Positions 45,854 through 56,246 of a DNA stretch of 64,000 bases are shown piece by piece. The stretch comes from Rhodospirillaceae bacterium (GTDB lineage Bacteria > Pseudomonadota > Alphaproteobacteria > Kiloniellales > DSM-21159). Within the stretch, counting starts at the first letter, position 1. Each line of letters begins with the position of its first letter. Under the pieces are notes generated by a model. It saw nothing but the letters and a program-made list of their open reading frames with translations, was not told the origin of the DNA and made no database searches. The stretch covers positions 1,612,001-1,676,000 of the forward strand of contig CP030885.1 in the NCBI GenBank assembly GCA_006969625.1, read 5' to 3'. Made by a program: the position numbers and the translations under genes.

Positions 45854-46444
45854 ATGCAGCTGCGTAGCCTCGTCACGTCCTTCCTGGCCGCCGGCGCGGC
45901 CGTTGCCATGTTGGCCGCCGCCGGAAACGCGAGCGCGGCCGAGCAAGATCTCAAGCCCGTGTACCTGGACGCCGTGATCGCCGACGGCGCGGCGCCCCTG
46001 TCGGACGTCGCGTTCACCATCGAGCGCGTCCAGGGCGGCGTGCTGCAAGAGCTGCGCGGCGGCAACGCCCAGGTCCAGCTTCCGGCGGGCCGCTACCGCG
46101 TGCGCGCAGCCTTCGGCGAGACCGAGGTCGAAAAGGACATCGTGGTCGACGCCGCCAACACCCGCCACACCATCAATCTCAATGCCGGCGAGGTTCAGCT
46201 CAACATGATCCGCGGCATCGGCCAGGCGCCGATCAAGGATCCGATCGAGTGGACCATCATGACCTACGGCCGCGACGCCAAGGGGAACCGCCACCTGGTG
46301 CACCAGGTCACCGCCTCCACCGCCCAGCTCACCCTGCCGGGCGGCTGGTACTACGTCGAGGCGCGCCATGGCGCCAGCCTGGTCAAGCACACCATCGAGG
46401 TGACTGCCGGCGCTGCCTTCAAGTACTTCGTCATGAAGCAGTAG
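45854..46444 (+). CDS. Secreted protein with two beta-sandwich-like modules
   Basis: 196 residues with a signal peptide (SLVTSFLAAGAAVAMLAAAGNASA). Two similar modules follow, each ending in a strand pattern: QVQLPAGRYRVRAAFGETEVEKDIVV and QLTLPGGWYYVEARHGASLVKHTIEV. This repeats the PAGRYRV/PGGWYYV core seen in carboxypeptidase-regulatory-like or prealbumin-like folds. It is probably periplasmic or extracellular; the role is unknown. It ends in a strong terminator. Confidence 0.7.
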   Translation: MQLRSLVTSFLAAGAAVAMLAAAGNASAAEQDLKPVYLDAVIADGAAPLSDVAFTIERVQGGVLQELRGGNAQVQLPAGRYRVRAAFGETEVEKDIVVDAANTRHTINLNAGEVQLNMIRGIGQAPIKDPIEWTIMTYGRDAKGNRHLVHQVTASTAQLTLPGGWYYVEARHGASLVKHTIEVTAGAAFKYFVMKQ

Positions 46445-46469
46445 CCCGCAGCTTCCTCGACCTGTTACG

Positions 46470-46503
46470 AAAGGGCCGCCGCCCGGCTGGGGCGCGGCCC
46501 TTT
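46470..46503 (+). terminator. Rho-independent terminator
   Basis: A perfect 10-bp stem, AAAGGGCCGC (46470-46479) with GCGGCCCTTT (46494-46503), can extend inward through CGCCC/GGGGC, and the T-run (46501-46504) ends it. It closes the secreted-protein gene 26 bases after its stop. Confidence 0.9.
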
Positions 46504-46543
46504 TCCGTTCGCCTTTCCCACCCCTCCGCCTGCTGTCCGATCC

Positions 46544-48856
46544 ATGCGACGTATCGAGGACGACCGCCTGCTGACCGGCCGCGGCCGCTATGTCGACGAC
46601 CTGTGTCCTGACGGCACCCTGACCATGGCGGTCCTGCGCGCGCCCGTGTCGCATGCGCGGCTGACCCGGCTCGACGTCGAAGCGGCCCGCGCGGCCGCCG
46701 GCGTGCATCTGGTCCTAACGGCGGCTGATCTCGACCGCCTGGGCGTCGGCCCGATGGATCCGCGCGCACGCGTCGACAACAGCGACGGCACGCCGATGGT
46801 CGAGCCGTTGCGCCCGGTGCTGGCGAGCGAGACTGTGCGGTACCTTGGCCAGCCGGTCGCGGCGGTCATCGCGGAAAGCGAGCCGGCGGCGCTCGACGCG
46901 CTGGAGGCGATCGAGCTGGACTTCGACGAACGCACCGCCGTGCTGGATCCGGAAGCCGTGTTGGCCGAGGGGGCGTCGGGGAGGCACGGCGAAGCGCCTG
47001 GCGAGGTGGGGCTCGACTGGGAGAAGGGCGACGCCGAGGCGACGGCGCGGGCCTTTGCCGAGGCCGCTCACGTGGTCGAATTGACGGTCCGCCATCCGCG
47101 CATCGCGATCGCGCCGATCGAGACCCGCGGCTGCCTGGGGGCCTTCGACGCCGACAGTGGCCGTTACACGCTGTGGACCGGCAGCCAGGGCGTGGTGTCC
47201 CTGCGAGCCGCCATGGCCGAATGCCTGGACATCCCCGAGGACCGGGTGCGCGTGGTCACCGACGACGTCGGCGGCAGCTTCGCGGTGAAGATCTGGCCCT
47301 ACCCGGAGCAGATCCTGGTGCTGGCTGCGGCGCGGGAAATCGGCCGGCCGGTCAAGTGGATCGCGTCGCGCAGCGAGAGCATGGCCTCCGACGCCATGGG
47401 CCGCGGGCGGATCGACCGGGCGGCCCTGGCGCTCGACGCCGACCTGCGGTTCACCGGTTTCCGGATCGACGCCTTGGCCGACGTCGGAGCCTTTTGGAAT
47501 GCCGCCAGTGCCAGCATCGTCACGCTCGGCGCCTGCCGGGTGTTCGGCCACTGCTATCGGATCCCCGGCCTGCATTACCGGGTGCGCGGGGTCTTCACCA
47601 ATGCCGTGCCGACGGATGCCTACCGCGGCGCCGGCAAGCCCGAGACCGTCTCGACCCTGGAGCGCCTGATCGACGTGGCGGCGGCGCGGCTCGGCGTCGA
47701 CCGGGTGGAACTGCGGCGCCGCAACTTGGTCCGGCCGGCCGACCTGCCCTATGCCACGGCGATGGGCGAGACCTACGACGGCGGCGACTTTCCGGCCGTC
47801 CTGGAGCGCCTGTCGCAGGACGCCGACCTGGCCGGTTTCGCCGGCCGCCGGGCGGAAAGCGAGGCCAAGGGTCTGAGGCGCGGTCTGGGCGTCGGCCTGC
47901 ACCTGCACGCCACCGGCGGCTCCACCGCCGAGCGCAGCGAGGTGCGAGCGCTCGCCGACGGCAGCGTCCTGGTGCGCACCGGCACCCAGGACTCCGGCCA
48001 GGGCCATCGTACGGCGCTCGTCCTGGTGGCGGCCGAGGCGCTGGAGATCCCGGCGGAGCGGATCCGGGTCGAGCAGGGCGACAGCGATTTCCTGACCAAG
48101 GGCGGGGGCACCGGCGGCTCCAACCTGCTGGCGATCGCCGGCAACACGGTGCACCGCACGGCCCTGCAGATGCTCGAGCAGTCCAAAGGGGTGGCCGCCC
48201 ACCTGCTGGAGGCGGCAATCGAGGACGTCGAGTACCGCGGCGGCAGCTTCCGCATCGCCGGAACCGATCGGACGCTCACGCTCGCCGAGGCGGCCTCCGG
48301 CTGGGACCGCCTGCCGCGGGAGCGGCGCGACGGCGAACTGGCCGCCGGCTGCATGGCGCAGCTCGACTTCGAGGGGGTGCACACCACTTTCCCGAACGGC
48401 GGCTACGCCGTCGAGGTCGAACTCGATCCGGAGACTGGGCGCGTGCGGGTGGACCGTTGGACCGGGGTCGACGACCTGGGCCGCTTGATCAACGAGCCGA
48501 CCGCCCGCGGCCAGCTTCACGGCGGCCTGGCGCAGGAAGTCGGCGAGATCCTGCTGGAACGGGTGCACTACGATCCGGACTCCGGCCAGCTCCTGACCGG
48601 GTCGCTGATGGACTACGCCTTGCCGCGCGCCGACGACCTGCCCTTCTTCGACCTCGCCTGGGCGCCGACCGACAGCCCGCATTCGCCGATCGGTGCCAAG
48701 GGCGTCGGCGAGGTCTCCTCGATCGGCGGCCCGGGTCCGCTGCTCAACGCCGTCCTGGACGCCCTGCGTCCCTTCGGGATCGAGCACCTCGACCCGCCGC
48801 TGACGCCGGAACGGGTCTGGCGGGCGATCCAGGCGGCGGGCCGCGGCGCCGGCTGA
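46544..48856 (+). CDS. Molybdenum hydroxylase large subunit (xanthine dehydrogenase/aldehyde oxidase type)
   Basis: 770 residues. The start LRRIEDDRLLTGRGRYVDDL-like pattern, VTDDVGGSFAVKIWPYPE and GQGHRTALVLVAAEAL are family segments. The loop AYRGAGKPE differs from the AYRCSFR loop of form I CO dehydrogenase, so a CO role is unlikely. The C-terminal IGAKGVGEVSSIGGP carries the catalytic Glu. No FAD or [2Fe-2S] subunit lies next to it, which is unusual for this family. It would hydroxylate an aldehyde or N-heterocycle. Confidence 0.88.
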   Translation: MRRIEDDRLLTGRGRYVDDLCPDGTLTMAVLRAPVSHARLTRLDVEAARAAAGVHLVLTAADLDRLGVGPMDPRARVDNSDGTPMVEPLRPVLASETVRYLGQPVAAVIAESEPAALDALEAIELDFDERTAVLDPEAVLAEGASGRHGEAPGEVGLDWEKGDAEATARAFAEAAHVVELTVRHPRIAIAPIETRGCLGAFDADSGRYTLWTGSQGVVSLRAAMAECLDIPEDRVRVVTDDVGGSFAVKIWPYPEQILVLAAAREIGRPVKWIASRSESMASDAMGRGRIDRAALALDADLRFTGFRIDALADVGAFWNAASASIVTLGACRVFGHCYRIPGLHYRVRGVFTNAVPTDAYRGAGKPETVSTLERLIDVAAARLGVDRVELRRRNLVRPADLPYATAMGETYDGGDFPAVLERLSQDADLAGFAGRRAESEAKGLRRGLGVGLHLHATGGSTAERSEVRALADGSVLVRTGTQDSGQGHRTALVLVAAEALEIPAERIRVEQGDSDFLTKGGGTGGSNLLAIAGNTVHRTALQMLEQSKGVAAHLLEAAIEDVEYRGGSFRIAGTDRTLTLAEAASGWDRLPRERRDGELAAGCMAQLDFEGVHTTFPNGGYAVEVELDPETGRVRVDRWTGVDDLGRLINEPTARGQLHGGLAQEVGEILLERVHYDPDSGQLLTGSLMDYALPRADDLPFFDLAWAPTDSPHSPIGAKGVGEVSSIGGPGPLLNAVLDALRPFGIEHLDPPLTPERVWRAIQAAGRGAG

Positions 48857-49765
48857 TCAGGCCGTCACTTCGCCGAAGGCCTCGCCCAGAAAGTCCAGGA
48901 TCGCGGCGGTGAAGGCGTCGTTCTTGTCGCCGGCGACCATGTGGCCGGCCTCCGAGACGTCGAACAGGCGCGCATGCGGCACGATGCCCTGAAAGTGCGC
49001 CGCTTCCTCGTGGGTCACCAGGTTGCTGAGCTGGCCGCGTACCAGCAGGGTCGGCATGGTCAGGTGGCGTGCGGCGGTGTCGAGCGCCGGCTCGCTGAGG
49101 CTGGCGTCGATCGGCCTGGGACCGGCGACGAAGGCGGGGTCCCAGTGCCAGCGCAGCCGTCCGTCGGCATCGCGTCGCAGGTTGCGGGCCAGGCCCGCCA
49201 GGTCGCGCGGGCGCGGCCGGTGCGGCAGGTAGCGCGCGACCGCGTCGGCCGCCTCCTCCAGGCTGGCGAAGCCGTGCTCCAGGTCGGCGGCCATGAAGCT
49301 CAGGACCTCCTCCACGCCCTCCTGGCGCAGCCGCGGCGTCACGTCGACCAGCACCGTACCGGCGAAGGGAGAGGGCGCTCCGGTCTCGGCGGCCAGGCCG
49401 GCGGCCGTCATGATCGCCAGGCCGCCCAGCGAGGCGCCGATCGCCACCGGTCGGCGGCGGAACAGCGCCGCCACGTCCAACAGATCCTCGGCGAAGCGCC
49501 GGATCGAGTAGTCGCGGTCGGGCGCCCAGGCGCTCTGGCCGTGGCCGCGCTGGTCGAGCGCTACGGCGCGCCAGCCGGCCGCCGCCAAGCGCCGCGCGGT
49601 GCCCTTCCAGGCGGCCCGCGTCTGGCCGCCGCCGTGCAGCAGCAGGATCGGCGGCGCCTCGGCCGCGCCGTGGTCCTCCGCCGCCAGGCGCAGCCCATGG
49701 CGGCTCTGGAAGGCCATGTCCCAGACTTGAGGTGGTGCCTGAGGCGGCGTCGGATGCTGGCTCAT
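48857..49765 (-). CDS. Alpha/beta hydrolase
   Basis: 302 residues from ATG 49765. The oxyanion stretch is ILLLHGGGQTRAAW, the nucleophile elbow VAIGASLGGLAIM (Ser in GASLGG), and the catalytic His is in SEAGHMVAGD. A soluble esterase or C-C hydrolase-like enzyme; the substrate is unknown. Its stop touches the stop of the molybdenum hydroxylase gene. Confidence 0.88.
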   Translation of the reverse strand: MSQHPTPPQAPPQVWDMAFQSRHGLRLAAEDHGAAEAPPILLLHGGGQTRAAWKGTARRLAAAGWRAVALDQRGHGQSAWAPDRDYSIRRFAEDLLDVAALFRRRPVAIGASLGGLAIMTAAGLAAETGAPSPFAGTVLVDVTPRLRQEGVEEVLSFMAADLEHGFASLEEAADAVARYLPHRPRPRDLAGLARNLRRDADGRLRWHWDPAFVAGPRPIDASLSEPALDTAARHLTMPTLLVRGQLSNLVTHEEAAHFQGIVPHARLFDVSEAGHMVAGDKNDAFTAAILDFLGEAFGEVTA

Positions 49766-49839
49766 GGGTGCGGTTCTAAGGCGGATGGCTGCCGGAGGGA
49801 ACGTCCTTAAGGTTGCGGCGGCGCAAGGCCGCAACCGGC

Positions 49840-51540
<1,701 letters not shown>

Positions 51541-51660
51541 GGCGCTCCCCTCTGGCGGCGGGACGGCGGCAGCTTATCCGATCCGCAGAATGCGGAGGTA
51601 GGTTTCGCCAACTCTGCAATCGATATCCGGCTCATCGAGATCGCCGTCGCGAGCGCCGCT

Positions 51661-52059
51661 TTACGAACCGCCTGTTTGATCAAACCAGCCGGTGCCGCCC
51701 TCTCGCGCTCCGAGCAAGCCCGCTTCCTCTGTCAATTGCCTGAGGCCGGAGGTAAGGGCGGCTACGGAATAGCGCACATAGACGATTTGTCCGACGCTAT
51801 GACTGCGAAATCTGACGGACGGCTGCTGCCACACACCGGCTTCGGTCTTCACCGCAATCGAGCCCGGTCCGAGGAAGCGATCTGTCCGCTGCGCACCGTT
51901 CTCGTCGAAATATGCAAGTTCGCCGTCGAAGCTGGAAGGCGCATTGGATTTCGTTTCGGCTGTGAGACTGACCCGGTATGGTCCACCCGCCAAGATCGCG
52001 AGTTCGACGGATGGCCCCCATCGAACCGGCGGTGCCCAAATTTCGAAAGAACGAGTCAT
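51661..52059 (-). CDS. Uncharacterised 132-residue protein
   Basis: Beta-rich sequence without signal peptide (ELAILAGGPYRVSLTAETK, GQIVYVRYSVAAL). Composition fits a real protein, but no family is recognised. It is divergent from the secreted protein at 52134 and shares the AT-rich region between them. Confidence 0.5.
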   Translation of the reverse strand: MTRSFEIWAPPVRWGPSVELAILAGGPYRVSLTAETKSNAPSSFDGELAYFDENGAQRTDRFLGPGSIAVKTEAGVWQQPSVRFRSHSVGQIVYVRYSVAALTSGLRQLTEEAGLLGAREGGTGWFDQTGGS

Positions 52060-52133
52060 CGGTTGTCCTCCAAGCTAGGATGATAAATGTTCTTATTTTG
52101 TTCTATTCCTTCGCGCAACCGATAGGAGGCCGC

Positions 52134-52991
52134 ATGACAACGATTTTCCGGAATGCCGCGCATGCGGCGCTTGCGACGATAGCTCTTGCGCTTTGGTCGC
52201 CAGCGCAAGCGGCGTCGTGCGCCGAGCCTGGCGAGAGCTGCCTGCTCTCACTCGGGAAGACCGCAGCCATGGACTTTCCGGAGCCGGCCGAAATGGTCGA
52301 GGCGCTGGTGACGATTGCGAGAGCAGCAGAACAGCCGTCCGCCGTGGAGGATTTGCTCGAAGCTGCCGAGCAGAGATTGGTGGACATCGAAAGCTTGCCC
52401 GACCTGGTCGGCGCCGCGCTTGAAATCGACCGGGTTGCCAGGGCCGCCGGCCTGGGGCAGAGCAAGGCCCCGAGGCGAGCGTTCGAGACGATCCAGTCCC
52501 GATACGATGATGCGAAGCCTTGGCACTACCAGACGGCCGTATCGTCCCTTGCCGATCTTTCGGCGTACCGCGCGCAGTTCGATCTGGCTGCCGGTGAGCG
52601 GATGGACCGTTTCGTACTCGAAATTCTGCGCATCGCAGAGGGCGACCCCTGGGACATCGCCAACGCCTGGATGCTGTTCGGCAAGCATGCGGGGGTGCAT
52701 GGCCAGGACGAAGCGGCGAACGAGGCCTTCGACCGGGCAGCGGCTCTCGTCGAAGGCCTGCCGCTGCGCAAGGACGGAGCCTATCCCCGCATAGCTGCGC
52801 TCTTGACGTTGGGTCAACTGAGCGGCGAAGCGGGTGACCTCGTCCGCGCTTCGCAAGCGTTGGCTAATGCGCTCGACCTGGCCGACGCGTCCGACCAGGA
52901 AACCCGCAAGGCCATTGTCCTCGTGGTTGCGCATGTGCTTGCGCTTGGCGACCGAGAAGGCGTGGCGCAACCGCGCGGGAACGCCCAATGA
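52134..52991 (+). CDS. Secreted helical-repeat protein, unknown function
   Basis: 285 residues from ATG 52134 behind GATAGGAGG. A signal peptide (AHAALATIALALWSPAQA) leads to a mature protein of short helical repeats, TPR-like in tone (EALVTIARAAEQPSAVEDLLEAAEQRL, ALANALDLADASDQETRKA). The only cysteines (ASCAEPGESCLLSL) may form a disulfide. Probably periplasmic. Its stop overlaps the hutG start in ATGA. Confidence 0.65.
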   Translation: MTTIFRNAAHAALATIALALWSPAQAASCAEPGESCLLSLGKTAAMDFPEPAEMVEALVTIARAAEQPSAVEDLLEAAEQRLVDIESLPDLVGAALEIDRVARAAGLGQSKAPRRAFETIQSRYDDAKPWHYQTAVSSLADLSAYRAQFDLAAGERMDRFVLEILRIAEGDPWDIANAWMLFGKHAGVHGQDEAANEAFDRAAALVEGLPLRKDGAYPRIAALLTLGQLSGEAGDLVRASQALANALDLADASDQETRKAIVLVVAHVLALGDREGVAQPRGNAQ

Positions 52992-53782
52992 GCGACGATG
53001 TCTACGACTTCCGGCCGGGCACGACGCCGCTGCTGGTCTCCATCCCCCACTGCGGCGCCGAGGTGCCGCCGGAGATCTTCGAGACCTTCACGCCGGAGGC
53101 GCAGCTGCTGCCGGACACCGACTGGCACGTCGACCGGCTCTACGGCTTCGCGGCGGAGATCGGCGCGGGGGTGATCTCGGCGCGCTACAGCCGCTACCTG
53201 ATCGACCTGAACCGCGCGCCCGACGACCGGCCGCTCTACGCCGGCGCGCGCAACACCGAGCTCTGCCCGACCACCACCTTCGACGAGCAGCCGATCTATT
53301 TTTCCGGTTTTGCCCCGGACGAAGTCGAGGTGGCGCGGCGCCGGGAGACCTACTGGCGGCCCTACCACGAGACGGTGGCGGCCGAACTCGCCCGCCTGCG
53401 CGCCGCGCACGGCGTCGCCGTGCTGTGGGAGGCGCACTCGATCCGCAGCCGCGTGCCGCGCTTCTTCAAGGGGCGTCTGACCGACCTCAACTTGGGCACC
53501 GCCGGCGGCGCCAGCGCCGCGCCGGAGCTGGTCGAGGCGGTCGCTGCGGCCGGGCGCTCGGGCGAGTTCGAGCTGGTCGTCGACGGCCGCTTCACGGGCG
53601 GCTACCTGACCCGCAGCAACGGCGACCCGGCGAAGGGCCTGCACGCCCTGCAGATGGAGCTCTGCCAGGACCTCTACATGGACGAGACCCCGCCCTTCGC
53701 CTATCGGGAGGTCCTGGCCGAGCGCCTACAGCCGACCTTGCGGGCGATGTTGGAGGCGGTCCTCGACTGGCTTGGTCGCTAG
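52988..53782 (+). CDS. hutG: N-formylglutamate amidohydrolase (deformylase)
   Basis: 264 residues, starting in an ATGA overlap. SIPHCGAEVPPEIF, DTDWHVDRLYGF and SRYLIDLNRAPDDRPLY are family blocks with metal-binding residues, and LWEAHSIRS adds the later His. It frees formate and glutamate from N-formylglutamate, the last step of the HutF-HutG branch of histidine degradation. Confidence 0.93.
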   Translation: MSDDVYDFRPGTTPLLVSIPHCGAEVPPEIFETFTPEAQLLPDTDWHVDRLYGFAAEIGAGVISARYSRYLIDLNRAPDDRPLYAGARNTELCPTTTFDEQPIYFSGFAPDEVEVARRRETYWRPYHETVAAELARLRAAHGVAVLWEAHSIRSRVPRFFKGRLTDLNLGTAGGASAAPELVEAVAAAGRSGEFELVVDGRFTGGYLTRSNGDPAKGLHALQMELCQDLYMDETPPFAYREVLAERLQPTLRAMLEAVLDWLGR

Positions 53783-53904
53783 CCCACAAACTCCGCGCTC
53801 TTCAGCTCGATGTTGGGGTTGGCCGGGGCGCGTCTGCTGGCGGCGAAGTCACCTCCCGTGCCAGGGGCGCGGCACCCCTCGGCACGTCGGTCTTGGCCTT
53901 CGCG

Positions 53905-55107
53905 CTATCGGATCGGGTAGGCGAGATCCCGCAGGCCGAGGTCGGAGGCCTTCAGGCCGGCCGTAAACCACAGCCAGTGCTGCCGCTCGTGGGGATCGAG
54001 CTGCGCTTCGCCGATGCCGTCCACGTAGTAGACGACGTTGCGGCCCGTGCGGTGGTTCTGCTGGGCGCGGTTGCCGAGCAGTTCGACGAGCTTGCGGCCG
54101 ACCGCGCGCCGCCGCTCGGCCGGGGTGGGCTCGCGCCCGAGGCGATCCGTCTCAGCCTCGACCGCCTCGACCAGCCGGGCGACGCGGCGGGCCGGCATGC
54201 TCGCATGCATGGCCATGTCGACGAAGAAGGCGAAGTCGATCTCCGTCGGCTCGATCCCGCGCTCGTCATGCAGGCTGCGGGCGAGCCGCAGGACGGCCGG
54301 AGAGAACCAGGCGCCGCGCCAGGCCAGGTCCTCGTAGGCGCGGCGGACCTCCGTCGTCGCACCGAGGCAGGCGAAACCCGCGATCCAGGCTGCGCGGCGG
54401 TCCGGCGACGTCGCCGCGGCCAGGAGGGCGTCGGGCGGCGTGGCGCCGAAGGTCTGGCCGAACAGCGTGCGCAGCGCTGTGGCTTCGTCTCCAAAGCAGC
54501 GCTCGATGTGGGGCGCGAGCTCCGGCGCATCCAGGATCCTCTGCACCTCTCCGCCCCATCCCACGGTGGCGCCGTAGGGCCCCCAGGTCAGGTGCGACCT
54601 TCGGTCGTTCGCCTGAGCTTCGCCGTTCGGGCGGATGTTGAATTGCGCTTCGTCGAAGTCGAGCGCCTCGTTCGCCAGCCATCCCAGGAAGGCGCGTTCG
54701 CGCGTCGTCGGCACCGGCTCGTCCGACAAGAGCGCTTGCCAGAGGCCGGCCGTGATCCTGCCGTCGTTGTCGTCGTCCTCTGCGATGCCGAACGCGGCGA
54801 AGGCCTCGCAGTCCGCAAGGGCCCGCAAGGCCGCCAGCGTGTTCGGGCCGAAAACGCCGTCGGCGGCGAGCGGCCGGGCCGGGGCGCTGTCGCAGGCCTC
54901 GAGGGCGTCGTTCAGACCGTGCTGGACATCGGCGATCAGGCCCCAGCGCCCGCTGTTCGGCCAGGCCCGCTGCTCCTGCAGGTTCGGGGCCAGGAACACC
55001 ACCGTATCGTCCGGCGCCAGCGGCGCTTCCGCCGCGACCTGGGCAGGGACGCCCAGAAGCATGGCGATTCCCAGGCCCAGACGTCTCGCTCTCGTCAACT
55101 CGAGCAT
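53905..55107 (-). CDS. Secreted peptidoglycan-binding-domain protein
   Basis: 400 residues with a signal peptide (RLGLGIAMLLGVPAQVAAEA). Residues about 55-130 form a PG_binding_1-like domain (IADVQHGLNDAL and PLAADGVFGPNTLAALRAL). The following 250 residues (HLTWGPYGATVGWGGEVQ, HERQHWLWF) may be a lysozyme-like or other hydrolase domain, not assigned. It likely acts on the cell wall. The upstream AT-rich 95 bases border the IS481 element. Confidence 0.7.
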   Translation of the reverse strand: MLELTRARRLGLGIAMLLGVPAQVAAEAPLAPDDTVVFLAPNLQEQRAWPNSGRWGLIADVQHGLNDALEACDSAPARPLAADGVFGPNTLAALRALADCEAFAAFGIAEDDDNDGRITAGLWQALLSDEPVPTTRERAFLGWLANEALDFDEAQFNIRPNGEAQANDRRSHLTWGPYGATVGWGGEVQRILDAPELAPHIERCFGDEATALRTLFGQTFGATPPDALLAAATSPDRRAAWIAGFACLGATTEVRRAYEDLAWRGAWFSPAVLRLARSLHDERGIEPTEIDFAFFVDMAMHASMPARRVARLVEAVEAETDRLGREPTPAERRRAVGRKLVELLGNRAQQNHRTGRNVVYYVDGIGEAQLDPHERQHWLWFTAGLKASDLGLRDLAYPIR

Positions 55108-55203
55108 CTTCGCCTCCGCCAGCCAGCGAGATTCTCAACCCTTAAAGTAACAATTGACCAGTTTAAAGTGCTACCGAAACGAGATGACAGACGCGCGGTC
55201 TAG

Positions 55204-56246
55204 CTGTTCAGTCCCGTGGTGTGATGGATCGGGTTGAGTCTGAACTTTTGCGGCTCGTCCGTCCATGCTTTGCAGATGCGCTCGAAAGGCGTGAGCCCGC
55301 TGAGCGACTTGAGGCGTTTGCCTTAGTTGTAGGCGTCGAGGAAGTTGGCGAGGTGCGCGCGCAGCTGTTCATGGCTGTCGTAGTCGTAGCGCCGAACAGT
55401 CGCCTCCTTGATCGTGCGGTTCATGCGTTCGACCTGGCCGTTGGTCCAGGGATGGTTCGGCTTTGTGAGCCGGTGCTCGATGTCGGCGCGCGCGCAGGCC
55501 AATTCGAAGGCATGGGCGCGGAACGCCTCGCCCCGCTGGAGTGCCTTCTTGATCTCCTGCACGGCCGAGCCGCCATCGCCAGGCGTGGTGAAGTGCGTGC
55601 CGTTATCGGTGAGCACAGTGTGGATCTCGAACGGCAGGAGATCGATCAGGCGGCGCAGGAAGTCGGCGGCGGTCCTGCGCTTGGCTTTCTGGTGGAGTTC
55701 GGCGTAGGCGAATTTGCTGACCCGGTCGATCGCCACGAACATATAGAGCCGGCCCTCTTCGGTATGGACCTCGGCGATGTCGATATGGATGTAGCCGATC
55801 GGATAGGCCTTGAACGCCTTCTTCGGCTTCTCGCCCTCCAGGCTCGGCAGGCGACTGATGTCGTGGCGCTGAAACAGACGATGCAGGCTGGAGCGGGTGA
55901 GGTGCGGGACCGTCGCCTGCAGGGCGTATAGACAGTCGTCCAGCGGCAGCAGCGTGTGCTTGCGAAAGGCGACGATCAACGCCTCCTCCTCCGGAGAGAG
56001 CACGGTCGACCGCGGGCGCCTCGGCCCCATCGCCGCGTCCTCGACCCCCTCCCGCTTACGCCACTTCGCGATCGTCTTCGGATTGACGACGTAGCGGCCG
56101 CTCAGCACTTGGAGCGAAGCTTTCGATCGCTGTATCGCCGCTCGGACGGCGTCAGTCGTCGTGGCGCTGCCGTGAACAACCTGGCCCATAGCGCTCGCCT
56201 CCATGCAGAAGAGAATTCTGCACCATCACACGCCGGGACTGAACAG
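55204..56246 (-). mobile_element. IS481-family insertion sequence, complete (1043 bp)
   Basis: Inverted repeats of 24 bases (55204-55227 and 56223-56246) begin CTGTTCAGTCCCG and match at 22 positions. The 4-base sequence CTAG flanks both ends (55200-55203 and 56247-56250) as target duplication; because CTAG is self-complementary, it could also be an extension of the inverted repeat. One intact transposase gene fills the element. Confidence 0.9.
55323..56204 (-). CDS. IS481-family transposase
   Basis: 293 residues. The N-terminal third is helix-turn-helix (LSGRYVVNPKTIAKWRKR). The DDE integrase core has Asp in YIHIDIAEVH, Asp in VLTDNGTHF and Glu in VERMNRTIKEATVRR, so the protein looks active. 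The stop is TAA at 55323, about 120 bases inside the left repeat. Confidence 0.92.
   Translation of the reverse strand: MEASAMGQVVHGSATTTDAVRAAIQRSKASLQVLSGRYVVNPKTIAKWRKREGVEDAAMGPRRPRSTVLSPEEEALIVAFRKHTLLPLDDCLYALQATVPHLTRSSLHRLFQRHDISRLPSLEGEKPKKAFKAYPIGYIHIDIAEVHTEEGRLYMFVAIDRVSKFAYAELHQKAKRRTAADFLRRLIDLLPFEIHTVLTDNGTHFTTPGDGGSAVQEIKKALQRGEAFRAHAFELACARADIEHRLTKPNHPWTNGQVERMNRTIKEATVRRYDYDSHEQLRAHLANFLDAYN

Noticed and set aside
46544-48856. Aerobic CO dehydrogenase large subunit
   Set aside because: The signature AYRCSFR active-site loop is absent and no coxM or coxS is adjacent.
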